Origin: CTSoil-043 sp963821235
GTDB taxonomy: Bacteria > Chloroflexota > Limnocylindria > Limnocylindrales > CSP1-4
DNA length: 64,000 bases
Assembly (NCBI GenBank): GCA_963821235.1
Contig: CAWGCS010000001.1
Span: 62,001 to 126,000, forward strand
Direction: 5' to 3'
Of this stretch, positions 45,237 through 52,201 are shown piece by piece. The position numbers were made by a program, and so were the translations under genes. The notes under the pieces are model-generated. The model saw only the letters and a program-made list of their open reading frames with translations. It did not search any database and was not told where the DNA came from. Within the stretch, counting starts at the first letter, position 1. Every line of letters starts with the position of its first letter.

Positions 45237-46127
45237 CTACCCCAGGGCGATGAGGAAGACACTCGCCAGCACGAGCCCGAGACCCAGCCACTGCACGGCC
45301 CGCGGTCGCTCGCCGAAGAGCAGCACCCCGGCCGCGACCGCGATCACCGGCCCGAACGAGCTCGTGATGCCGATCAGCCACGTCTGCGAGATCTCGAGGC
45401 CGACCGCGAAGACGATGAAGCCCCCGATGTCGAGCAGGCCCGCCGCCACGACGAGGCCGATCGCCCGGCGGTCGATCGACCGTCCTGCCGCCGACGCCGG
45501 ATCGGCCGGCCGCACGAGCCTCGAGGCGCCGAGGATGAGCCAGACCGTCCCCGCGTTCGCGATCCGGGCCAGGAGGAGGACCGGCAGCCAGCCCGCCGAG
45601 CGAACCGGGCCCGACATGACCACGGTCAGCGCGGCGAACGCCATGAGCGCCACGAGCGCGAAGGCGATGCCCTGCCCTACGGGCCGAGCCCGGCGCAGGC
45701 CCCGGTCGAACGTCACCGAGGCGAGGACCACGCCGCCCGTCGCGGTCGCGACGCCGACCACCTGGCCCGCCGCGAGCGACTCCCCGAGCAGGAGCACGGA
45801 CAGCACGACCGTCAGCCCGCCGTAGGTCGAGACCACGGGGCTGACGACCGTGATCGGGCCGTGGCGGAGCGCGGTGAAGAACGCCAGGTAGGCCACCGCG
45901 GCCACCACCCCGCACGCCAGCGCGGTGACGACGGTGCCCGCATCGCCCAGCAGGGTGGCCCTCGTGCCGAGGAGCAGGATCGCGAGCACCGCGACCGAGG
46001 TCAGCTGGGTCCCGGCCGTTGCCCGGAGGCTCCCGACGCGCCGGCTCGCCACGGTGGCGACGGTGTCGGTGAGGCCCCACGCGACGGCCGCGCAGAGACC
46101 GAGGAGGAGGCCGGCAGGATCGTGCAT
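45237..46127 (-). CDS. EamA-type DMT transporter
   Basis: The 296-residue protein has ten helices in two EamA repeats. The start is GLCAAVAWGLTDTVATVASRRVGSL, the end of repeat 1 is SPVVSTYGGLTVVLSVLLLGESL, and repeat 2 ends with SSFGPVIAVAAGVLLFGERP. The two GE motifs near the repeat ends are typical. Substrate unknown. TACGCT lies exactly 6 nt before the ATG at 46127, so the transcript is probably leaderless. It is not closely similar to the transporter at 24102. Confidence 0.88.
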   Translation of the reverse strand: MHDPAGLLLGLCAAVAWGLTDTVATVASRRVGSLRATAGTQLTSVAVLAILLLGTRATLLGDAGTVVTALACGVVAAVAYLAFFTALRHGPITVVSPVVSTYGGLTVVLSVLLLGESLAAGQVVGVATATGGVVLASVTFDRGLRRARPVGQGIAFALVALMAFAALTVVMSGPVRSAGWLPVLLLARIANAGTVWLILGASRLVRPADPASAAGRSIDRRAIGLVVAAGLLDIGGFIVFAVGLEISQTWLIGITSSFGPVIAVAAGVLLFGERPRAVQWLGLGLVLASVFLIALG

Positions 46128-46133
46128 CGCCCG

Positions 46134-46139
46134 AGCGTA
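46134..46139 (-). promoter_or_regulatory. -10 hexamer of the leaderless DMT transporter
   Basis: TACGCT on the minus strand ends 6 nt before the ATG at 46127; no Shine-Dalgarno site is seen. Confidence 0.45.
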
Positions 46140-46199
46140 CGGGTCGGCCGGGGCGTCCGCCCGCCCGGCGCGCCTCCCGGGACGGGCTGGTCCCCGTGC

Positions 46200-46205
46200 T
46201 ACACT
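46200..46205 (+). promoter_or_regulatory. Possible -10 of tRNA-Ala(CGC)
   Basis: TACACT lies 44 nt before the tRNA. No convincing -35 is present. Confidence 0.4.
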
Positions 46206-46249
46206 TCCGGCCGGCGATCCCGCCCCAGCGCGCGGGATGCGCCTCGCGT

Positions 46250-46325
46250 GGGGATGTAGCTCAGCTGGGAGAGCACCGCGTTCGCATCGCGGGGGTCAGG
46301 GGTTCGAGTCCCCTCATCTCCACCA
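46250..46325 (+). tRNA. tRNA-Ala, anticodon CGC
   Basis: The 76-nt gene folds into a full cloverleaf. The acceptor GGGGATG pairs with CATCTCC, the D arm is GCTC/GAGC, and the anticodon stem is CCGCG/CGCGG around TTCGCAT, giving anticodon CGC. The T arm is AGGGG-TTCGAGT-CCCCT, and the 3' CCA is encoded. It reads GCG alanine codons, which are frequent in this G+C-rich DNA. Confidence 0.97.
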
Positions 46326-46426
46326 CTTGCTGGTCGATGCCATTCAGGTTGGCCGCTGCGTTCCGTCCCCGAGCCACGGGGAGCCGGGGCAGCCCGAACG
46401 TCGTCGCCGTCCCGGGCGCGGCGTCA

Positions 46427-46448
46427 CCCCCGGGAGGGGGCCCGGGGG
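46427..46448. terminator. GC hairpin after the repeat-protein gene
   Basis: CCCCCGGG and CCCGGGGG form an 8-bp stem around AGGGGG. It sits between the tRNA and the convergent gene at 46477. There is no T-run on either strand. Confidence 0.35.
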
Positions 46449-46476
46449 GACGCATTCGACCGGTGACGGGATCGGC

Positions 46477-46959
46477 CTAGTCGTCCGAGCCAACGCTGGC
46501 GGCGCTCGCCGCGCTGTCGACGCTGGCCACGGTGGCGACGCTGTCGACGCTGGCCACGGTGTCGACGCTGGCGGCGCTGGCCACGGTGGCGACGCTGGCC
46601 ACGGTGGCGACGCTGGCGGCGCTCGCCGCACTGTCGACGCTGGCGACGCTGTGGACGGAGGTCGCGGTGGCCTTCGAGGTGGCCTTCGGGGTGGCCGAGG
46701 GCTCCTCCTGGACCACCGGCTGCGCGACGACCCGGGCCAGGTCCGGCGACGCGGGGTCGACGGAGTGCGCGGGGGCCTTCGTCGCCCGGGCCGCGACCAG
46801 GAGCACGGGGTCGGCAGCCGCTTCGGCCCGGCCTTCCCTGACCTCGATGGTCTGCACGGCGCGATCCAGGCTGGACGCCGAGGCGAACGAGAAGCCCCCG
46901 ACGGTCAGGCCTGCCACCAAGCCGGCCGCTCCGGCGACTTTCCAGTTGAGCTGCTTCAC
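46477..46959 (-). CDS. Exported protein with V-A-S tripeptide repeats
   Basis: The 160-residue protein has a start like its neighbour at 47235: KQLNWKVAGAAGLVAGLTVGG followed by SASSLDRAVQTIEVREG, that is one hydrophobic helix (signal or anchor) and a short conserved segment. The C-terminal 60 residues are tripeptide repeats of the type (V/A)(A/D)(S/T), for example VASVDSAAS. This would form a regular beta-like or extended stalk. The start is GTG at 46959 behind AGAGGAG. A weak 11-nt-period repeat of the response-regulator type lies 86 nt upstream. The family is not recognised. Confidence 0.65.
   Translation of the reverse strand: MKQLNWKVAGAAGLVAGLTVGGFSFASASSLDRAVQTIEVREGRAEAAADPVLLVAARATKAPAHSVDPASPDLARVVAQPVVQEEPSATPKATSKATATSVHSVASVDSAASAASVATVASVATVASAASVDTVASVDSVATVASVDSAASAASVGSDD
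46480..46660. repeat. Nine-base coding repeat
   Basis: Tandem 9-base units (variants of GACGCTGGC and CACGGTGGC on the plus strand) encode the V-A-S tripeptides. Expansion by slippage is likely. Confidence 0.75.
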
Positions 46960-47044
46960 GGTGATCTCCTCTGCTGTTCGTTCGGTCTGTCAACGGGGGG
47001 CGCGACCAGATTGGCTCCATCGTCGCGGCGGCCCCTGATGACCT

Positions 47045-47061
47045 GGTGAGGCGATCGTGAG
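47045..47061. promoter_or_regulatory. Weak direct repeat like the response-regulator sites
   Basis: GGTGAG-N5-CGTGAG has the same 11-nt period as the GATGAG repeats at 49009 and 51284 and shares TGAG in both halves. It lies 86 nt upstream of the repeat-protein start. No perfect promoter is visible beside it, although TTGACA occurs at 46993-46988 on the minus strand. Confidence 0.4.
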
Positions 47062-47234
47062 AACCCTCTCAGCCATACGGGCGGCCCGGCCGGCACCCGG
47101 ACCCGCCCTCCAACAGCGAGTCGACCGCGACGGCCACGCGGAGCGGGCCGTCCGGATATCGAGCTGCAGCGGGCAGAGCACCGCCCCCGGGTGGGGCTCC
47201 CGAGGGCGGCGTAATCGAAGGCGGGACGGCGTGA

Positions 47235-47678
47235 TCAGTCCTCCGGGTCGTCGGGGTCGTCAGCGTCGTCGGGGTCGTCAGCGTCGTCGGGGTCGTCAGC
47301 GTCGTCGGGGTCGTCAGCGTCGTCGGGGTCGTCGTCGGAGGCGAGGACGGTCCTCGGGGTGGGCCCGGGGGTGGGTCGCGGGGTGGCTTTCGGCCGCTCC
47401 GCCACGACCGGCGGCGCGACCACGGCGGGTGTGCTGGGCGGCGCAGGCCCGAGGGAGGGGGTCGGGGAGGCCGGAACGCCGCCGTTGTGCGCTGGCGTTG
47501 TGGGGCCGTCGACGACCAGAAGCTCGGGCCTAGGGGTCTCCGCCGCCTGACTCTCCTGGAGCTCGATGGCCTCCACGGCAAGGTCTCCACCGGACCGCGA
47601 GACCATCGAGAGCCCGCTGATCGTCAGCCCGATGACCAGGCCGAGGGCCCCGGTGATCTTCCAGTCTGGAGGCTTCAT
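47235..47678 (-). CDS. Exported protein with acidic DDPDDA repeats
   Basis: The 147-residue protein begins KPPDWKITGALGLVIGLTISGLS and continues DLAVEAIELQESQA, clearly paralogous to the 46477 gene in its first 45 residues. A Pro/Thr-rich stretch follows. The last 30 residues repeat DDPDDA, a highly acidic tail that could bind calcium or act as a charged brush outside the cell. The ATG at 47678 has no strong ribosome site. It lies 55 nt after the APH-like gene on the same strand and may be cotranscribed with it. The family is not recognised. Confidence 0.65.
   Translation of the reverse strand: MKPPDWKITGALGLVIGLTISGLSMVSRSGGDLAVEAIELQESQAAETPRPELLVVDGPTTPAHNGGVPASPTPSLGPAPPSTPAVVAPPVVAERPKATPRPTPGPTPRTVLASDDDPDDADDPDDADDPDDADDPDDADDPDDPED
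47253..47324. repeat. Perfect 18-bp tandem repeat (4 copies)
   Basis: Four identical copies of GGGGTCGTCAGCGTCGTC, with partial copies on both sides, encode the acidic DDPDDA tail. The absence of any synonymous change shows recent expansion. Confidence 0.9.
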
Positions 47679-47733
47679 GGTGATCGCTCCCTGGCGGTTC
47701 GCTCGCCCTTCTGCTCGGATCGGAGGCCCGGTG

Positions 47734-48987
47734 TCACGGAGGTGCCGGCGAGACCCCTCTAGCTGCCGCCAGCGTCGCCCACGTCTCGGCCAACGCAATC
47801 CGTCGGCGGACCTGGCGTCGCCAGGCCGGCGCCTGGACACGGAACGGGCCCGTCGCCAGCCCAACGAGGGTCGCGGCCGTCGCGCGCCGGAGCTCGGCCG
47901 GTTCGACTGCGCGATCGAACGCGGGCTGGAGACGACAGCGCCAGCGGTCGATCGCGGCCCGCCGGCGAGGAACGGCGTCGCCGAGGGCCACGAGATGGCC
48001 GAGCATGGTCGCCAGGTCGTGGACGCGCCGGCCGGGACCGGCGCCGTCGACATCGAGCATGCCGATCACTCGGCTCCCCTCGACGAGCAGCTGCGCCTCG
48101 TGCAGATCGCCGTGGGTCGTCACGACGGGACCCGTGCCCGCCGGCCCGCCGAGCCGACCGAGCAGCGCCTCGAGACGCTCCTGCTCACCTGGCATGACGG
48201 CCGCGAGCAGCCCGGCGTGGGCGGCAGCACGTCCCAGCGGGCCATGGGAGACGGACTCGGTCGACCCGATCGCTGGGGCCGGCAGGCGGTCGAGGAGGTC
48301 GACGAGCGCGTCGCCATCCGGAAGCCGATCGACGGCTGCGTCGTCGCCGCTGAGCAGCACGTCGCGGGCCGTCCGTCCGTCCAGCGCGGCAAGGACGACG
48401 ATGCCGTCGTCCGGCCACGTGGCGACCACCTCGGGCACCGGGACATGCCCGTCGAGCGCGGCCAGCCGGTCGAGGAGACCTCCCAGCTCGTCGGGAGGCA
48501 CGACCTTGAGGTACCGCTCGAATCCTGCGGCACCCTGGCCACGCTCACCGACACGGACCCGGACGACCGCGCGGCGCCCGGGTCGGTAGGACCGGACGTC
48601 GAGCGTCACCGCCCGGCCAGGAACGCCCAGGCGTGCCGCCACCGCCGGGGCGGAGACCGCCACTCGAAGACCAGGCAAGGACGAGTCTGCCGGGTAGCGG
48701 AGGATCCCGACGGTCAGGTCGTCGGCGCTGACGACCAGGGTCCCCGCCGGCGGTCCGTCGATGTCGACGATCGCGACGAGCGACTCCGGGATCGCCGGGC
48801 CGCCGGCCCAGCGGACGGTCGCCGCGTAGCGCACGGCGGCGCGACGACCCGGTCGGTAGAGGACCTCCCGGCGGTGGAGCGTGGCGAGCTCGCCGCCCGC
48901 CGCTCGCACCGCGGCGCCAACCACGTCCCGGGCGCCCGCCCCGAGCAGCCAGGTCAGGGCAGGCAGGAACTCGTCGCGGATGGCCAT
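47734..48987 (-). CDS. APH-fold phosphotransferase-like protein
   Basis: The 417-residue protein has an aminoglycoside-phosphotransferase-like C-terminal lobe with the catalytic loop HGDLHEAQLLVEG and the metal motif IGMLDVDGAG. The catalytic Asp is kept, but the usual Asn of HxDxxxxN is Gln. The N-terminal 180 residues contain two beta-rich stretches with matching RPGRRA-VR sequences (YRPGRRAAVRY and YRPGRRAVVRV), an internal duplication. It might phosphorylate a small molecule. A TGAGAT hexamer ends 6 nt before the ATG, and a GATGAG direct repeat covers the -35 position, so control by the adjacent regulator is likely. Confidence 0.72.
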   Translation of the reverse strand: MAIRDEFLPALTWLLGAGARDVVGAAVRAAGGELATLHRREVLYRPGRRAAVRYAATVRWAGGPAIPESLVAIVDIDGPPAGTLVVSADDLTVGILRYPADSSLPGLRVAVSAPAVAARLGVPGRAVTLDVRSYRPGRRAVVRVRVGERGQGAAGFERYLKVVPPDELGGLLDRLAALDGHVPVPEVVATWPDDGIVVLAALDGRTARDVLLSGDDAAVDRLPDGDALVDLLDRLPAPAIGSTESVSHGPLGRAAAHAGLLAAVMPGEQERLEALLGRLGGPAGTGPVVTTHGDLHEAQLLVEGSRVIGMLDVDGAGPGRRVHDLATMLGHLVALGDAVPRRRAAIDRWRCRLQPAFDRAVEPAELRRATAATLVGLATGPFRVQAPAWRRQVRRRIALAETWATLAAARGVSPAPP

Positions 48988-49008
48988 GCGGCCATCTCAG
49001 CACGCGGA

Positions 49009-49025
49009 GATGAGGCGGGGATGAG
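49009..49025. promoter_or_regulatory. Direct repeat, likely response-regulator site, before the APH-like gene
   Basis: GATGAG-N5-GATGAG, with an 11-nt period. The site overlaps the expected -35 of the APH-like gene, whose -10-like hexamer is at 48999-48994. This is the arrangement of class II activation by OmpR-type regulators. Confidence 0.6.
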
Positions 49026-49043
49026 AGGGAGAGAAGAACGCCT

Positions 49044-49715
49044 TCAGGACTCGTCGGGGGCGCGGAACCGGTAGCCCATCCCGCGGACCGTCTCGATCGA
49101 CTCGGTCCCGAGCTTGCGCCGCAGGTAGCGGATGTAGACCTCCACCACGTTCGACTCCGGCTCAAAGTCGTAGCCCCAGACGTGGCTGAGGAGCTGCTCC
49201 CGGCTGAGAACCTGGTCCGGATGGCGCAGGAGCGTCTCGGCGAGGGCGAACTCGCGGGCCGTCAGCTCGACCCAGCGCCCGCCAACCTTCGCGCGGCGGG
49301 TCCGCAGGTCGAGCGAGACGCCGCCTGCACGCAGCGTCGTCGCCTCCCCGGCGACGTCGTCGTGGAGGCGGGCGCGGATCCGCGCCACCAGCTCCTCGAA
49401 CCGGAATGGCTTCGTCACGTAGTCGTCGGCGCCGCCCTCGAACCCCGCCACCGTGTCGTCGATCCCGTCGCGGGCGGTCAGGATGATGATGGGCAGCCGG
49501 TCGCCGCGGGCGCGGACGCGACGGAGGACCTCGCGGCCGTCGAGCCCCGGCAGCCCGAGGTCCAGGATGAGCAGCTCGAAGTCGCCGTCGCGCGCCATCT
49601 CGGCGGCCTCGATCCCGTCCGCCACGGACGTCGTCGCGAATCCGTTAGCCCGGAGGCCCTTCTCGAGGAAGGCGACGATGTGCCCCTCGTCCTCGGCAAT
49701 CAGGATGCGGGTCAC
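49044..49715 (-). CDS. OmpR-family response regulator
   Basis: The 223-residue protein has a receiver domain with acidic pair AEDE, phospho-acceptor D52 in LLILDLGLPG, Thr in ILTARD and Lys in YVTKPF. A winged-helix output domain follows, with LTAREFALAETLLRHPDQVLSR and VVEVYIRYLRRKLG. The GTG start at 49715 is my choice; it gives the standard start TRILIAEDE. Its start overlaps the annotated first codons order of the operon: the kinase gene follows the same strand upstream, with its stop at 49712 overlapping this GTG by 4 nt. Likely targets are the direct-repeat sites at 51284, 49009 and 47045. Confidence 0.93.
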   Translation of the reverse strand: MTRILIAEDEGHIVAFLEKGLRANGFATTSVADGIEAAEMARDGDFELLILDLGLPGLDGREVLRRVRARGDRLPIIILTARDGIDDTVAGFEGGADDYVTKPFRFEELVARIRARLHDDVAGEATTLRAGGVSLDLRTRRAKVGGRWVELTAREFALAETLLRHPDQVLSREQLLSHVWGYDFEPESNVVEVYIRYLRRKLGTESIETVRGMGYRFRAPDES

Positions 49716-51247
49716 GGCGCAGCTGCCTCGGGTGGTGGCTCGATCGGGATGACCAGCGTGAAGGTGGAACCATGGCCGGGGACGCTGTCGAGCTCGGTCC
49801 GCCCGCCATGGGCCACGGCGATGGCGTCGACGATCGCGAGCCCCAACCCGGTCCCCTCGCTCGCGCTCGTGAGCCGGTCGCGTCCCCTGGCGAAGCGACG
49901 GAAGATTCGACCCTGCTCCTCGGGCGCGATCCCCGTCCCTTCGTCCCGAACCCACAGGCGGGCGCAGGCGCCCTCGACCGAGGCACCGAGCTCGATCACG
50001 GCCCCCGGGGGAGTGTGGCGGACGGCATTGGAGGCGAGGTTGACGACCGCCTGGGTGAGCCGGTCGGCGTCGGCGAAGATGACCACCGGCCGAACCGGGA
50101 CGATCGTCCAGGCGCGCTCGCCGAGGGGCCGAAGACGTACCGCGAGCGAGTCGACGAACTCGGCCAGCTCGAGCGGCTCGCGACGCAGGAAGTCGGGCTG
50201 CTCCGCGCGCGCGATGAGCAACAGCTCAGCGACGTAGCGACTCATTCGGTCCAGCTCGTCGAGGACGAGCTGGACGGTCTCCTGGCGTTCGACCGGGTCG
50301 TCGTCGAGCAGCTCCATGTGGCCCCGGATGATCGTGAGCGGCGTGCGCAGCTCGTGGCCGACGTCATTGAGGAACTCGCGCTGTGACGAGAAGGCCGTCT
50401 CCAGGCGACCGAGCATGGAGTTCAGGGTGGCGGTCAGCTCGGCGATCTCGTCAGTCCCCTCGACCGGGATGCGCGCGCCGAGATCGCGTCCCCCGATGCC
50501 GCGGGCGGTCGCGGTCAGGGCCCGCAGCGGAGCGATCGCGCGGCCGGCGGCTCCCCACGCCAGGAAGGAGGCGAGAAGGATGACGGCCGCCGACACGGCC
50601 AGCATCACCTGTACGGCCTGGTCGATCTGGCCGCGCCGCGCCGCCTCGTAGAATGCCGCCGCGAACACGCCCGCCTGGCGCTCGCCGGTACCGAGCGGGA
50701 CGGCGAGCCAGCGCACCGGCCCGGCCCCCGTCTCAGTCCGACCCCAGACGGGTGCGGTCGCCGCCTGCCAGGTGCTGACCACCGCCGGGTTGTCGAAGAG
50801 TGAGATCGGGGCCACGGTCCGCTTGTAGGGCTGGCCGTCGACGATGGCGTAGAGGGCCTCGTACTCGCCGGGCACGCTCCTCAGGAAGAAGGTGTCGAAG
50901 ATCGCCGCCGCATCGCCTCCGAACGGCTTGCCGGTGCCCGGATCCACGCCCCCGGCGAGCCGGCGAACCTCCTCCACCTCTTGGGCGAGGGCCGCGTCAA
51001 TGTCGGCGGCAAGCTGCGTCGTTAGGATCTGGCGCAGCCCGACAACCGTGACCGCGATGGAGAGCATGATCAGGACGACGTACCAAACGAGGACGCGGGT
51101 TCTGATCCCGCCCGGCAGCGACGGTCGCCGCGGCCATCGGCGGGCCCGCCGCGCAGGGTCGTCGCGCACCGCTGCGCCGGCGCCTGCCGGCACGGTCGGC
51201 AGGCGCACCGTCACGGGCTCTCCGGCGGACGCGCGGGAACGGGTCAT
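49712..51247 (-). CDS. Sensor histidine kinase
   Basis: The 511-residue kinase has a basic N-terminal tail, membrane helix 1 (about 50-72), an extracytoplasmic sensor domain (about 75-208), helix 2 (about 211-235) and a HAMP domain. The H-box VGHELRTPLTIIRGH carries the phospho-acceptor His298, and the N, G1 and G2 boxes read NLASNAVRHTPPG, VRDEGTGIAPEE and GTGLGLAIVDAI. It is the partner of the regulator that overlaps its end. The ATG at 51247 is used; a GTG one codon earlier is also possible. A GATGAG direct repeat lies 37 nt upstream, suggesting autoregulation. The signal is unknown. Confidence 0.93.
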   Translation of the reverse strand: MTRSRASAGEPVTVRLPTVPAGAGAAVRDDPARRARRWPRRPSLPGGIRTRVLVWYVVLIMLSIAVTVVGLRQILTTQLAADIDAALAQEVEEVRRLAGGVDPGTGKPFGGDAAAIFDTFFLRSVPGEYEALYAIVDGQPYKRTVAPISLFDNPAVVSTWQAATAPVWGRTETGAGPVRWLAVPLGTGERQAGVFAAAFYEAARRGQIDQAVQVMLAVSAAVILLASFLAWGAAGRAIAPLRALTATARGIGGRDLGARIPVEGTDEIAELTATLNSMLGRLETAFSSQREFLNDVGHELRTPLTIIRGHMELLDDDPVERQETVQLVLDELDRMSRYVAELLLIARAEQPDFLRREPLELAEFVDSLAVRLRPLGERAWTIVPVRPVVIFADADRLTQAVVNLASNAVRHTPPGAVIELGASVEGACARLWVRDEGTGIAPEEQGRIFRRFARGRDRLTSASEGTGLGLAIVDAIAVAHGGRTELDSVPGHGSTFTLVIPIEPPPEAAAP

Positions 51248-51283
51248 CACGACCTCGAGGCTGGAGCGTGGATCCGTCGCGCG

Positions 51284-51300
51284 GATGAGACGGAGATGAG
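51284..51300. promoter_or_regulatory. Direct repeat, likely response-regulator site, before the kinase gene
   Basis: GATGAG-N5-GATGAG with an 11-nt period, followed by an inverted TTCATC at 51307-51312. Its sequence matches the site at 49009-49025. Confidence 0.6.
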
Positions 51301-51368
51301 GAACCGTTCATCCCCGGTGTCTGCGCCGGCGACGGGACGACGTCTCACGCCCAATCCGCGACCATGGG

Positions 51369-52193
51369 TCACAAGGATATCGGCCGCCGGATGCCGCCTG
51401 CCTCCGGTGACCCCAGCGCCGCGTGGAGATCCGCGGCGTGGGTTCGCAGCCAGCGCCGATGGACGGCGTGGTCCGGGATCCGCGTGGCGACGAGATCCCA
51501 GAAGCGCGGGCCGTGGCCGAAGACCCGCAGGTGGCACAGCTCGTGGACGACGACCGTCTCCAGGACGGGCGGCGGAGCGAGGACCAGCCGCCAGGCGAGC
51601 ATCACCCGGCCGGCGCGCGAGGCGCTCCCCCAGCGGCTCCGCGTGTCGCGGACGGCGAGGGCCGTCGGCCGGACGCCGAGGGCCGCCGCGTGGCGGGCGA
51701 TCGCCGCCTCCACGACCTCGCGAGCGCGCACCCGCAGCCAGGCCTCCAGGACCGCGGCGAGCGGCCGCCGCTCCGTTGCGGCCAGCGTGACGACGAGGAG
51801 GTCCTCGTCGTCGGCGCCGACGCGTTCCACGCGCGAGCGGCGGCTGCCCGCTGCCCCGACGACCACCCGGACTCGGTGGGGCTCTCCCCGGTAGCGGAGG
51901 AGCGACCCGTCGCGGAGGGGGCCGGCCGCCGCGAGCAGCTCCTCGTGGGCGGCCCGGCGTTCGAGATGGCGACGGATCCAGGTCTCCCGCTCGGCGAGGA
52001 ACGGCTCGATGAGGCCCCGGGCGGCTCCCTCGCCGAGACGGACGCCGGGGACGGTCGCGATGACCCCCCGCCACGGGTCGATCGTCACCCGCAGGCGCCG
52101 GGCGCGGGACGAGCGCCGCAGGACGTACGGCAGGTCGCCGCCCCGGAGCCGGGCGAGGGCGGCGGTCTCGACGACCCTCGACGATCGCGCCAC
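51369..52193 (-). CDS. YgjP-like (DUF45) zinc metallopeptidase
   Basis: The 274-residue protein ends in the zinc-binding motif VVHELCHLRVFGHGPRFW (HExxH plus a third His), preceded by RDTRSRWGSASRAGRVMLAWRLVLAPP, which is the YgjP signature. The N-terminal half, with IDPWRGVIATVPGV and WIRRHLERR, fits the same family. YgjP/WSS1-type proteins are thought to be proteases, some acting on DNA-protein crosslinks. The start is GTG at 52193, 8 nt after the amidohydrolase stop, so the two may be cotranscribed. Confidence 0.88.
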   Translation of the reverse strand: MARSSRVVETAALARLRGGDLPYVLRRSSRARRLRVTIDPWRGVIATVPGVRLGEGAARGLIEPFLAERETWIRRHLERRAAHEELLAAAGPLRDGSLLRYRGEPHRVRVVVGAAGSRRSRVERVGADDEDLLVVTLAATERRPLAAVLEAWLRVRAREVVEAAIARHAAALGVRPTALAVRDTRSRWGSASRAGRVMLAWRLVLAPPPVLETVVVHELCHLRVFGHGPRFWDLVATRIPDHAVHRRWLRTHAADLHAALGSPEAGGIRRPISL

Positions 52194-52201
52194 GCGGCCG
52201 G

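Noticed and set aside
47253..47324. CRISPR-like tandem repeats
   Set aside because: The 18-bp units are contiguous with no spacers and code for a peptide repeat.
51301..51309. GAACCGTTC as another SOS box (also near 59435)
   Set aside because: Spacing is one base rather than four between GAAC and GTTC, and the flanks do not match the two real boxes.
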